Position numbers and translations under genes: made by a program
Shown here: positions 34,009 through 42,111 of the stretch, piece by piece
Numbering within the stretch: position 1 is the stretch's first letter
Layout: each line of letters starts with the position of its first letter
The notes under the pieces: model-generated
What the model was told of the DNA's origin: nothing
Seen by the model: the letters and a program-made list of their open reading frames with translations, nothing else
The model's database searches: none
From: JAJAZB01 sp964244295
Lineage (GTDB): Bacteria > Bacteroidota > Bacteroidia > Cytophagales > Spirosomataceae
Length of the DNA stretch: 64,000 bases
Direction: 5' to 3'
Assembly: GCA_964244295.1 (NCBI GenBank)
Contig: CAXTIG010000027.1
Coordinates: 1-64,000 of the forward strand

Positions 34009-36096
34009 ATGCCCACTTTCCTCACCGACTCCGAACGCCAAATCATCCTCGTCAGCCACGACCCCCTGCTCGCCAAATTCGGCGATGCCCTGCGCCAGCG
34101 CGTCGCCGAGCGGGTCGTTTGGGGCGGCTTGCTCGGCCCCGACAGCACTACGGCCTGGTACTACCCCGCCGCCGAGTACCTCTCGGACGCGGCGATGCAC
34201 CAGGCCCTCTGGCCCGACGAAGCCGTGGCGAACTGGATAAAAATCGTCACGCTGGAAATTTGCCGGAAACCAGTTTACGACTGGGTCGGCCCGGCCTTCC
34301 GCGACCATTCGGAACCCTTCACCGGCCACCTTGAAACGGCTCACCTCTGCTGGGGCGTGGCGGCGGCGCTGGATTTGGCGGGTGCTGTTTTTTCGGAAAA
34401 AGAACAAACCGAAATCCGGCAGGCCTTGACCGAAAAAGGCATCGTACTCTGCCAGCGTTGGGTGAAAAAAAACAACCACCTAGCCAACTGGCGGGGAATT
34501 TTGGTTTCGGGAATCGTCGTCGTGGCGGCGGTGCTGGGTGATGAAAAAACCCTCGATGCCACCCTGCCCGACCTGCGGCTTTGCCACGAAGCCTTCCAGC
34601 CCGACGGCTCCTACGGCGAGTCGGTGCAGTACGGCAACTACCTGGCGCTGGCGCTGACGTTCGCCCACGAGGCGCTGATTCGGCGTTTTCCCGAAAAAGC
34701 GAAAATTCTCGACGTTTCGGCCTACGGGCGCGGCCTGGCCTGGGTGGCAAGCAGCCAGTTTTACGCCAAACCGATGGGCGGCATCTGGACTATCCATTCT
34801 GGGAATATCCATTCCGGGGGCGACGAACCCCGCGCCCGCGCCGCCAATTTCAACGACAGCGCCGCCATTTTCCGGCCTTCGGGCGACGTGCTCCTGCACC
34901 TAGCCGCCCGGAGTGGTTCGGAAACCGAGCGGGGCTTGGCCCGCTGGCTGTTCCAAACGTACTACGAACCCGTTCCCACGCAAGGCCCGCACGATTTGGC
35001 GACCTTCGGCATGGTCAACGACTGGGGTTTCCTGACCCTCCCGCTGCTCACGCACGAGTTGCCGCCTGCGCTTTCGCCCGCAGCGGCGGGTTTGCCCCTA
35101 ACCCATTCGTTCAGCAACGGCCACGCCTTCCTCCGCGACGCCTGGGAGGGAAAAACCATCCTCGCCCTCAACGGCGGCGGCGATCCGCTGTACGGCCCCG
35201 GCCACCTGCACGGCGATTTAGGCAGTTTTATTCTCGTTCACAACCAGGAACGCCTGCTCACCGACCCCGGCCACAGTTGCTACCGCAACCTGATTCACGG
35301 CCTGGAAAGCAGCAGCCAGACCCACAACGTCTGCTCGTTTCTGGTCGAGAAAGAAAGCCTCGGTTTGCAGGAAGATTTAGCCAAAGCCACGCTTTTGGAG
35401 CAAAAAAGCGTGTTGCCCCGGCGGTTGATTCAGGATGGAAAACCGGGTGCTCCCATCAATCGGAGAAACCGGAAATTAATTGCCGAACGTGACGATGTCG
35501 TCTCCGTCGTCGGGGTGGAACTGGCGGCGGCTTACGGCAATCCGGTTCGCCATTTTTCCCGACTCTGGCTGTTGGCGGGTAGCCACGCCTTATTCGTAGT
35601 GGATACCATCGAGGCCGGTCAACCCGTCACGACGGTCTGGAACTGGCTCGTCAACCAGCGCGACGGGCAAACGGAGGCCGACAGCCGGAACGGCCTGCTC
35701 ACCGTCCGGCGGCATGGCGTGGGGTTGAAACTCTGGGCGGGTGGGGGCGTGAGCGGCAGTTTCCCCGTGTACGGCTACGTTCACGACGCCTATCACGTCG
35801 AACCGGCGGAATTGGGCGAAGGACGACCGGGCAGCGGGCTGGTGTTTCGGTTTACCGAAAAAACCGCGCAGGAAACCCGCACCGTCGTTCACGCCATCGC
35901 GCTCGACACCGCCTATGCACTCGACACCTGGGTTTTACAAACCGAAAACGGCGATTTTACCCTGACGAACGGAGCGAAAAAATGGAGTCTTCGCTTGCCC
36001 AATCCGGAAACCGAAGCGTTCACGCTAACTTCGGGGCACGGGCGGCAATGGGCCGTTCGGCCCCTCGGAAACGCGTACCAACTCGCTCGGTTATGA
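34009..36096 (+). CDS. Heparinase II/III-family (polysaccharide lyase-like) protein
   Basis: A 695-residue protein. An alpha/alpha toroid domain (about 60-340) contains NNHLANWRGILVSG and QPDGSYGESVQYGNYL. The heparinase II/III C-terminal beta-domain follows, with the signature LHGDLGSFILVHNQERLL then DPGHSCYRN at about 400-430. The family (PL12, PL15, PL17, PL21 and relatives) cleaves uronic-acid polymers or oligomers by beta-elimination. No signal peptide is seen from the ATG at 34009, so it may act inside the cell on oligosaccharides. Upstream in-frame codons are palindrome sequence and were excluded. Its stop overlaps the next start (ATGA). Confidence 0.8.
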   Translation: MPTFLTDSERQIILVSHDPLLAKFGDALRQRVAERVVWGGLLGPDSTTAWYYPAAEYLSDAAMHQALWPDEAVANWIKIVTLEICRKPVYDWVGPAFRDHSEPFTGHLETAHLCWGVAAALDLAGAVFSEKEQTEIRQALTEKGIVLCQRWVKKNNHLANWRGILVSGIVVVAAVLGDEKTLDATLPDLRLCHEAFQPDGSYGESVQYGNYLALALTFAHEALIRRFPEKAKILDVSAYGRGLAWVASSQFYAKPMGGIWTIHSGNIHSGGDEPRARAANFNDSAAIFRPSGDVLLHLAARSGSETERGLARWLFQTYYEPVPTQGPHDLATFGMVNDWGFLTLPLLTHELPPALSPAAAGLPLTHSFSNGHAFLRDAWEGKTILALNGGGDPLYGPGHLHGDLGSFILVHNQERLLTDPGHSCYRNLIHGLESSSQTHNVCSFLVEKESLGLQEDLAKATLLEQKSVLPRRLIQDGKPGAPINRRNRKLIAERDDVVSVVGVELAAAYGNPVRHFSRLWLLAGSHALFVVDTIEAGQPVTTVWNWLVNQRDGQTEADSRNGLLTVRRHGVGLKLWAGGGVSGSFPVYGYVHDAYHVEPAELGEGRPGSGLVFRFTEKTAQETRTVVHAIALDTAYALDTWVLQTENGDFTLTNGAKKWSLRLPNPETEAFTLTSGHGRQWAVRPLGNAYQLARL

Positions 36097-36881
36097 AACC
36101 CATTTTATCCCTGTTGAGTCTGTGTTTCGCAACCGGTTCAATTCTCGCCTTCGCGCAGACGAAACCCGTTCCGCCCAAAAATCTGCACCTTTACCTCCTC
36201 GCGGGGCAGTCGAACATGGCCGGGCGCGGGGTGGTCGACGCGCAGGACCGGAAGCCGCATCCCCGCGTTTGGGTGCTCAACCAACAGAGCGAATGGGTGC
36301 CCGCCACCGAGCCGCTGCACTTCGACAAGCCCGCCGTGGCGGGCGTAGGGCCGGGGTTTAGTTTTGGAAAAACGATGGCGGAACTGGATACGGCAGTCGC
36401 GATTGGCCTGATTCCGACGGCCGTGGGTGGCTCGGCGATTGCGGCCTGGCAACCGGGCGGTTTTCACGAACAAACCAACGCGCACCCCTACGACGACGCC
36501 CTGCGTCGGTTGAAAACAGCCCTGCCCGCCGGAACGCTCCGGGGTATCCTGTGGCACCAGGGCGAGAGCGACAGCAAGCCGGAACTTTCGGCGGTTTACG
36601 AACAAAAACTAACGGACCTGATTCAGCGATTCCGCCGGGAAGTGGGCGGTGAAATCCCCGTCGTGGTCGGGACGCTGGGTGATTTTTACGTCGCGAAAAA
36701 CCCTGCCGCCGCGCGCATCAATCAAATTTTAAAAAACGTACCCAACCGCATTCCGGCCACGGCCTGCGTCGAATCGGCGGGCCTGACCGACGGCGGCGAC
36801 CAAACCCACTTCGACGCGGCCTCGGCCCGCGAACTGGGACGGCGCTACGCCGAAGCCATGCGCAACCTTCAAAAAAAATGA
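36093..36881 (+). CDS. Sialate O-acetylesterase / CE6-like SGNH esterase
   Basis: A 262-residue secreted esterase with a signal peptide ending near FAQ (residue 22). Block I is LLAGQSNMAGRG with the nucleophile Ser. The oxyanion Gly/Asn blocks are GGSAIAAW and WHQGESD, and the late DQTHFD supplies the Asp-His pair. This is the SASA/CE6 type that removes acetyl groups from carbohydrates. It is coupled to the heparinase-like gene upstream and the VOC gene downstream by ATGA overlaps. Its presence suggests that the substrate is acetylated. Confidence 0.85.
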   Translation: MKPILSLLSLCFATGSILAFAQTKPVPPKNLHLYLLAGQSNMAGRGVVDAQDRKPHPRVWVLNQQSEWVPATEPLHFDKPAVAGVGPGFSFGKTMAELDTAVAIGLIPTAVGGSAIAAWQPGGFHEQTNAHPYDDALRRLKTALPAGTLRGILWHQGESDSKPELSAVYEQKLTDLIQRFRREVGGEIPVVVGTLGDFYVAKNPAAARINQILKNVPNRIPATACVESAGLTDGGDQTHFDAASARELGRRYAEAMRNLQKK

Positions 36882-37270
36882 GTCAACCCCCCCTGAAAAT
36901 CACCGGCATCGACCACCCCGGCGTGGCCGCCGAAGACGTTGAGCAACTGGCCGATTGGTACTGCGAAGTATTCGGCTACGAAAAATGGTTCAAACACCCC
37001 AAGCCCGTCTGGATGCTCAAAGCCCCCGACGGCACGTTGCTCGAAGTCATGCCCCGCGACGAGACCCTCCGCCCGGAGCGCACCACCTGGACGCCCGGCT
37101 GGTCGCACGTGGCGCTGCGGGTGGAAAATATCGAGGAGGCAGTTCGTTTTCTCGATGAAAAAGGGGTCGTCTGGGGCGGGGAAACCGTCGAGGCCATCGG
37201 CGGTGGAAAGGTGCGGAACCTCTTCGACCCGGATGGGAACATGCTGCAAATCCTACAACGTACTCGCTAA
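36878..37270 (+). CDS. VOC-superfamily (glyoxalase/dioxygenase fold) protein
   Basis: A 130-residue single vicinal-oxygen-chelate domain. Two beta-alpha-beta-beta-beta modules can be traced: ITGIDHPGVAAEDVEQLADWYCEVFGY and SHVALRVENIEEAVRFLDEKGV. Metal-ligand candidates are His13, Glu55 (LLEVM) and His82, and it ends with the typical FDPDGNMLQI. VOC proteins include isomerases, epimerases and lyases. Here it might act on a sugar intermediate, but no activity can be assigned. It overlaps the esterase gene by four bases. Confidence 0.85.
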   Translation: MSQPPLKITGIDHPGVAAEDVEQLADWYCEVFGYEKWFKHPKPVWMLKAPDGTLLEVMPRDETLRPERTTWTPGWSHVALRVENIEEAVRFLDEKGVVWGGETVEAIGGGKVRNLFDPDGNMLQILQRTR

Positions 37271-37278
37271 CGTAACCC

Positions 37279-37299
37279 GCTCCGACCAGAGGTCGGAGC
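37279..37299. repeat. GCTCCGACC-AGA-GGTCGGAGC hairpin
   Basis: A perfect nine-base inverted repeat with a three-base loop in the 35-base gap between the VOC gene and the dehydrogenase. It could slow transcription or mark a repeat family. No U run follows. Confidence 0.7.
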
Positions 37300-37305
37300 C
37301 ACCTC

Positions 37306-38322
37306 ATGAACGCACTTTTTTTCACCGGAAATCAACAGTTTGACCTCCAGGAAACTGCCCCGCAAGCGCCGAAACCCGGCGAAGTCCGCCTGAAGGTGGC
37401 CTACTGCGGCGTCTGCGGCACCGACGTTCACATTTACCACGGCGCGATGGCCCAGCGGCTCAAGTTGCCGCAGGTCATCGGTCACGAAGTTTCCGCCGAA
37501 ATCGCCGAAATCGGTGAGGGCGTGACCGGCTGGCAGGTCGGCGACCGCGTCACGGTGCGTCCGCTCCAGCCCGGTGCCGACGACCCTTCGGACAACGGGC
37601 AGCGGCACATCGGCAAAAACCTGAAATTCATCGGCATCGACTCGCCCGGCGGGATGCAAACCCACTGGAACGTACCGGCCCACACGCTCCACCGCCTGCC
37701 CGAGAATTTATCCCTCCAACTCGGCGCGCTCATCGAGCCGCTGGCCGTGGCCTGCCACGACGTGCGGCTGGGCGAACTGCGGGCGGGCGAAAGCGCCGTG
37801 GTCATCGGCGGCGGGCCGATTGGGATGCTCATCGCGCTGGTCGCCAAAGAAAAAGGCGCGAAGGTGCTGATTTCGGAGGTGAATCCGGCGAGGCTAACGC
37901 TGGCTGAGTCGATGGGGCTGACCACGGTTAACCCAAAAGAAAATGACCTGGTGGCGGTGGTCGAATCGTTTACCGAAGGTGCGATGGCCGACGTGGTGTT
38001 CGAGGTATCGGGCGTGCAGGCGGGCGTGGCGGCGATGACCCAGGTGGCACGGGCGCGGGGCCGGATCGTGATGGTGGCCATTCACGCCGAGCCAAAAAGT
38101 GTCGATTTATTCCGCTTTTTCTGGCGCGAACTCCGGCTGATCGGTGCGCGGGTGTACGAACCGCAGGATTTTGAGGAAGCCATTGGGTTGGCGGCCTCAG
38201 GAAGGTTGCCGCTTCAACGGCTGATTACTCAGGTTTCGCCGCTGGGCGAGGCGCAGGCCGTTTTTGAAACTATTGACCACAACCCGGCGGGGATGAAGTA
38301 TTTGCTGCACTGCGAAGGGTAA
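37306..38322 (+). CDS. Medium-chain zinc-type alcohol/polyol dehydrogenase
   Basis: A 338-residue MDR enzyme. The catalytic zinc site is CGVCGTD (Cys37), GHE (His60, Glu61) and the EPLAVACHD region. The Rossmann motif GGGPIG lies at about 164-169. The structural-zinc lobe that normally carries four Cys has none (PLQPGADDPSDNGQRH), so this is a zinc-structural-site-lacking subfamily. Relatives oxidise polyols, threonine or sugar acids such as idonate. It closes the rightward operon, and a palindrome of the GTCATCCCGACG family follows. Confidence 0.85.
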   Translation: MNALFFTGNQQFDLQETAPQAPKPGEVRLKVAYCGVCGTDVHIYHGAMAQRLKLPQVIGHEVSAEIAEIGEGVTGWQVGDRVTVRPLQPGADDPSDNGQRHIGKNLKFIGIDSPGGMQTHWNVPAHTLHRLPENLSLQLGALIEPLAVACHDVRLGELRAGESAVVIGGGPIGMLIALVAKEKGAKVLISEVNPARLTLAESMGLTTVNPKENDLVAVVESFTEGAMADVVFEVSGVQAGVAAMTQVARARGRIVMVAIHAEPKSVDLFRFFWRELRLIGARVYEPQDFEEAIGLAASGRLPLQRLITQVSPLGEAQAVFETIDHNPAGMKYLLHCEG

Positions 38323-38384
38323 TTGGCTAAAACGTAGAGATGAAGCTGTTTAGGAATCTAAAAAAAGGACAGTTCCACTAGAGT

Positions 38385-38519
38385 TGTCATTCCGACGTCA
38401 GGAGGGATCCGCGCGGCGTCCGCTCGATGGCCTACCGGGTACTTTATCGGTAGCCCAACCGTGGCTCACCGCCAACTATTCGGCGAGTCGACGAGATCCC
38501 TCCTACCGTCGGGATGACA
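38385..38519. repeat. TGTCATTCCGACGTC palindrome, copy 1
   Basis: Arms 38385-38409 and 38495-38519 (TGTCATTCCGACGTCAGG then AGGGATC, and its near complement) enclose a GC-rich loop of 85 bases with its own CTACCGG/CGGTAG pairing. It separates the convergent dehydrogenase and FG-GAP genes. A second copy of the same family lies on the other side of the FG-GAP gene. Confidence 0.85.
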
Positions 38520-38528
38520 GTTCCTTTC

Positions 38529-39656
38529 TTACTTTTCAGGGCCTTCGTTAAAAAACACCCAAAGCCCGTCCTTCCCAGCCACGGCCAAATCAGGGCGACC
38601 GTCGGCATTCAAATCACTCACGTTCAGAAAAATGCCCGTGCCTTTGCCGGTACCTTTCGGGCCGAAGACAATCGTGTTTTTGATGAATTCGCGGCCATTC
38701 CAGCGGAAGTAGTACAGGCCGTAGTCGTCGTCGGTGCCGGGGTCGCCTTCGGTGTGGGCGTGGTAGCGTTTCCCGGTGATCAGTTCCGATTTCCCATCCC
38801 CGTCCAGGTCGGCCCAGGCCATTTCGTGGTACTGCGAATGGTCGGGGTCGATGGCGTGTTTGACCCAACCCTCGGTAGCGGTTTGCTCGACCCAGCGCAG
38901 GCCGTAGCCGTGGGCGTGCCCGACGATGAGATCATTCCGCCCGTCGCCGTTGACATCCTGCACCAGAATCGGAATACTGGCCGAACCCAGTTTAAAATCC
39001 GGGTGCCAGGGCCAGGGATCGCTCAGTCCATTTTTCGGCGCTTCGAGCCAGCCGTCCGACAGCACAAAATCCCCACGTCCGTCGCCGTTTACGTCGCCGA
39101 AACCCAGGCCGTGGCCCTGGTTGCTGGCGAGGCGGTGTTCGGTAAACGTACCGAGACCTTTGCCCTGGGCATCGCGCTGAAGGCGGTAAAATTTGAAGGG
39201 ATGCACCGGGTTGTTGGGCACCAGTTCGGGCGTCCCGTCGCCGTCCACGTCCCAGGCGCGGGTCGTTTCCACGTTACCCGTTTGGGCAATGACGTGTTCG
39301 GGCCACTCTTTGCCGGGAACACCCGGATTTTCTCGCCATCGCAGCGTACTGCCAAACCAGCCGCCGGTGACGTAGTCCAGTCGCCCATCGCCGTTGATGT
39401 CGAGCGGAATGTTCGAGAAATCGTCGTAGTAATCGCCGTCGGCGCGGACGGTACCGATTTTATGTTTGACCGTGAACCCCGGCCCTTCGTACCACCAGGC
39501 CCCCGAAACCAGATCCGGGCGGCCGTCGCCGTTCACGTCGAAGGCCCCGACCGATTCGTAGCGCTCGTTGGAAACGATTTGTTTTTTGAACCGCAGCGGG
39601 GGTTGGGCCGAGAGGGCACCGGCCAACCCAAAGACCAGCAGGATAGAACGGAGCAT
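38529..39656 (-). CDS. Secreted FG-GAP/VCBS repeat beta-propeller
   Basis: A 375-residue protein with a signal peptide (LLVFGLAGALSAQ) followed by about seven repeats of the DxNGDGxxD type. Examples are FDVNGDGRPDLVSG, LDINGDGRLDYVTG, WDVDGDGTPELV, GDVNGDGRGDFVL, QDVNGDGRNDLIVG, DLDGDGKSELITG and DLNADGRPDLAVAG. These bind calcium and build a seven-bladed propeller, often a carbohydrate- or protein-binding surface module. No catalytic motif is seen. It stands alone between two palindromes of one family. The upstream open frame is palindrome sequence, so the ATG at 39656 is chosen. Confidence 0.85.
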   Translation of the reverse strand: MLRSILLVFGLAGALSAQPPLRFKKQIVSNERYESVGAFDVNGDGRPDLVSGAWWYEGPGFTVKHKIGTVRADGDYYDDFSNIPLDINGDGRLDYVTGGWFGSTLRWRENPGVPGKEWPEHVIAQTGNVETTRAWDVDGDGTPELVPNNPVHPFKFYRLQRDAQGKGLGTFTEHRLASNQGHGLGFGDVNGDGRGDFVLSDGWLEAPKNGLSDPWPWHPDFKLGSASIPILVQDVNGDGRNDLIVGHAHGYGLRWVEQTATEGWVKHAIDPDHSQYHEMAWADLDGDGKSELITGKRYHAHTEGDPGTDDDYGLYYFRWNGREFIKNTIVFGPKGTGKGTGIFLNVSDLNADGRPDLAVAGKDGLWVFFNEGPEK

Positions 39657-39693
39657 GGGCCGAGGGGTGATTTTGACCAAAAAGGGAAGTGGC

Positions 39694-39800
39694 GTTGTCA
39701 TCCCGACGTCAGGAGGGATCTCGTTGGGGCACTGGTTACTCGGCTATCGGCAAGCGTTTCGGCAGGCCGACGAGATCCCTCCTAACGTCGGGATGACAAC
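39694..39800. repeat. GTTGTCATCCCGACGTC palindrome, copy 2
   Basis: Arms 39694-39724 and 39770-39800 pair at all but one of 31 positions around a 45-base loop. It shares the CATyCCGACGTCAGGAGGGAT core with the copy at 38385. The two bracket a single gene. Confidence 0.88.
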
Positions 39801-39858
39801 CTCGTTTTTTCCTAAAAACGTACCTAGTTCCGGGGAATGGGACGATTTAGCCGCTTGC

Positions 39859-40566
39859 TCAAAGTTCCCGAATCCGCAGGTTGCGGTACCAGGCCACGTC
39901 GCCGTGGCCTTGCAGGGCGATGCGGCCCTTTGCGTGGGGTTCGGCGTATTTCCAGGTGGCAAATTTGCTTTTGGCCACCATGTCTTTCCAGGCGGAGGAA
40001 CCATAGTCGTATGCCACCACTTTTTTTCCGTTCAGGAAATGCTCGACGTGGTTGGCTTTCACCACGATCCGGCCTTTGTTCCACTCCCCGGCGGGTTTTA
40101 CCACGCTCAGGTCGTTGGGCGGCAACACGTCGTAGCTGGCGCCGGTGAGTTGCTTGTCGCTGAGTTTCTGCACCTTCCCGTCCACTTTCCATTCGTAACC
40201 CTTGTCGTCGATGACCTGAAACTCCGGGCCGGATTTGTAGGGCTGATCGAATTCGGGTGATTCGATGACTTTGTAAATCACGCCGCTGTTGCCTTTGGGC
40301 TGAACCTTGAAGTCGAATTCGAGTTCAAAATCGCCGTATTCCTGGTCGGTTACCAGATCGCCGCCCTTGCCTTCGGTCGTGAGGGTGCCGTTTTCGACGC
40401 GCCAGCCGGAGGCGTCTTTCTTGAGGTACGAGTGCCAGCCGTTGGTTGTTTTCCCGTCAAAAAGCGGTTTCCAGGCACTGGGGGCAGTCAGGGCGAGGGT
40501 AAGGAACGCTGCTCCCAGCAGGCTGAGGGGCAGGATTTTCTTGGTAGTCGGTGCGTTAAATTTCAT
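39859..40566 (-). CDS. DUF1080 (3-keto-disaccharide hydrolase fold) protein
   Basis: A 235-residue secreted protein with an N-terminal membrane or signal segment (about 12-30) and one DUF1080 concanavalin-like domain. The domain opens with WKPLFDGKTTNGWHSY, includes EYGDFELEFDFKVQPKGNSGVIYKV, and ends with GRIALQGHGD then WYRNLRIREL. Members of this family bind or cleave 3-keto-glycosides in Bacteroidota. It stands alone and reads leftward toward the FG-GAP gene, so it may share expression with it. Activity is predicted only from the family. Confidence 0.85.
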   Translation of the reverse strand: MKFNAPTTKKILPLSLLGAAFLTLALTAPSAWKPLFDGKTTNGWHSYLKKDASGWRVENGTLTTEGKGGDLVTDQEYGDFELEFDFKVQPKGNSGVIYKVIESPEFDQPYKSGPEFQVIDDKGYEWKVDGKVQKLSDKQLTGASYDVLPPNDLSVVKPAGEWNKGRIVVKANHVEHFLNGKKVVAYDYGSSAWKDMVAKSKFATWKYAEPHAKGRIALQGHGDVAWYRNLRIREL

Positions 40567-40628
40567 GGTTTAGAACTTGGTTGTACAGGCGCAAAAGTCA
40601 TCAACAATTCAACAGGATTCAAAATTTT

Positions 40629-41807
40629 TCAGGAAAGCCGGTCTTTGTAGCTGTCGTAGCCGAATTGCTTCACCAATCGAAACGTTCCGTTCTCCTGCCA
40701 AATGCCGATGCCGGGCAGGTTGACGCCGTTGAAGGTGGTGGTTTTCACCATCGTGTAGTGCATCATGTCGTCGAACACCACCAGGTCGCCCACCGCCAGG
40801 GGCTTTTCAAAACTGTAATCGCCCAGGTAATCGCCCGCCAGGCAGGTCATGCCGCCGAGGCGGTAGGTGGGTTTGCCGGGCACCGGCTCCGAATCGGCCC
40901 CGATGATGCGGGGTTTGTAGGGCATTTCGAGGGTGTCGGGCATGTGGTTGCTGAACGAGGTGTCGAGCAGGGCCACTTCGATGCCCTGGGCGTCGATGAG
41001 GTCGAGCACGGTCGAAACCAGGACACCGGTTTGCCAGCCCACCGCCGAGCCGGGTTCGAGGATGACGTGCAGGTGCGGAAATTTTGCCTTGAAGGTTTTC
41101 AAGACCGAAATCAGGTGCTCCGGGTCGTAATCGGCGCGGGTGATGAGGTGCCCGCCGCCCATGTTGAGCCATTTTACCTGAGTCAATAAATCGCCGAATC
41201 GTTGCTCCACGGCGTGCAGGGTGCGTTCGAGCGTGTGCGAGTCGTTTTCGCAAAGCGTGTGAAAATGCAGCCCTTCGATTTCGGGCGGCAACTGATCGGG
41301 CAACTGGCTCCGCACCACGCCCAGCCGTGAGCCGGGAATGCAGGGATTGTAGAGGTCGGTGGCGACTTCGGAATACTGCGGGTTGATGCGGATGCCGAGG
41401 GAAAGGGGGTTTTGGTTTGTGGTGGGCGGCGATCCGCTTTGTGGTTTATGGTTAAAGGCAACTACCCGGTCTTTGAACGTCTCGAACTGCCGCCAGGAAT
41501 TGAAGGTAATGTGCTGGCTGAGGGCCATGATTTCGTCGAACTCGCCGGGCAGGTAGGCCGGGGCGTAAGTGTGGGCGGGGCTGCCCCATTCGAGGTAAAT
41601 CAGTTTGGCTTCGTTGAGGCTGCTGGCGGTGGCCCCGGCCAGGTACTGCTTCAGCAACGGAAAGGTGCTGAACATCGAAAAGCCCTTGAGGGCGCAGATG
41701 ATTTCAACCTCCGCTTCGTCCTGAACGCGTTTGAGCAGTTCCAGATTCCGGCGAAGTTTGGCTTCTTCGAGGACAAAACAGGGGGAAGGAATTTCGGCGT
41801 AGTTCAT
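40629..41807 (-). CDS. nspC: Carboxynorspermidine decarboxylase
   Basis: A 392-residue PLP enzyme of the alanine-racemase fold that decarboxylates carboxynorspermidine or carboxyspermidine in polyamine synthesis. The PLP lysine lies in EIICALKGFSMFS (about residue 40). Family blocks include the substrate-specificity helix, GGGHLITRADYD, ILEPGSAVGWQTGVL and GGMTCLAGDYLGDYSF. The start at 41807 (MNYAEIPSP) is preferred over an upstream open frame because it follows a TACCTTTG promoter box by 23 bases. Its partner carboxyspermidine dehydrogenase is not in the window. Confidence 0.93.
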   Translation of the reverse strand: MNYAEIPSPCFVLEEAKLRRNLELLKRVQDEAEVEIICALKGFSMFSTFPLLKQYLAGATASSLNEAKLIYLEWGSPAHTYAPAYLPGEFDEIMALSQHITFNSWRQFETFKDRVVAFNHKPQSGSPPTTNQNPLSLGIRINPQYSEVATDLYNPCIPGSRLGVVRSQLPDQLPPEIEGLHFHTLCENDSHTLERTLHAVEQRFGDLLTQVKWLNMGGGHLITRADYDPEHLISVLKTFKAKFPHLHVILEPGSAVGWQTGVLVSTVLDLIDAQGIEVALLDTSFSNHMPDTLEMPYKPRIIGADSEPVPGKPTYRLGGMTCLAGDYLGDYSFEKPLAVGDLVVFDDMMHYTMVKTTTFNGVNLPGIGIWQENGTFRLVKQFGYDSYKDRLS

Positions 41808-41830
41808 GAAATGGGGAGAAAACCGGCGGA

Positions 41831-41838
41831 CAAAGGTA
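41831..41838 (-). promoter_or_regulatory. -7 box TACCTTTG for nspC
   Basis: Exact TAnnTTTG on the minus strand just upstream of nspC. No TTG is visible at -33. Confidence 0.5.
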
Positions 41839-42071
41839 CGGCTTCGGGTGGAATGAGCGAGGGAAGGATGGCGTGAGCAATCGTCATAAAAGTCGTTCGC
41901 GCTCAAACTGCGTGAAGCCGGTACCATCCGTATTCCAACGATATGGATTTGATGGGGCATCTACGCGACAACGCCGTCGAGGAATTCCACTAATCGAACA
42001 GCCACGCCGCCGCACCGAACGAATGGAATACGATTCTTTGTCATTATTCCAACAAGCGATTGCAGGTTGCC
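41839..42071. other. Gap between nspC and the ECF sigma gene
   Basis: Together with its flanking promoter boxes this is a divergent-promoter gap of about 300 bases between nspC and the sigma factor gene. No gene or clear repeat was recognised. The right part (about 42020-42065) is AT-richer and probably belongs to the sigma promoter. Confidence 0.5.
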
Positions 42072-42079
42072 TATTTTTG
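42072..42079 (+). promoter_or_regulatory. -7 box TATTTTTG for the ECF sigma operon
   Basis: Exact TAnnTTTG match. If it is used, the first in-frame TTG at 42067 is upstream of transcription. This supports the TTG at 42112 as the start of the sigma factor. Confidence 0.45.
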
Positions 42080-42111
42080 CGCGAACGCCCCCGTTTTTCC
42101 GGCAACCGATC

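Noticed and set aside
38514..39785. A long plus-strand open frame over the FG-GAP gene.
   Set aside because: It is the antisense shadow of the DxNGDG repeats, with valine/glycine-rich sequence and no family features.
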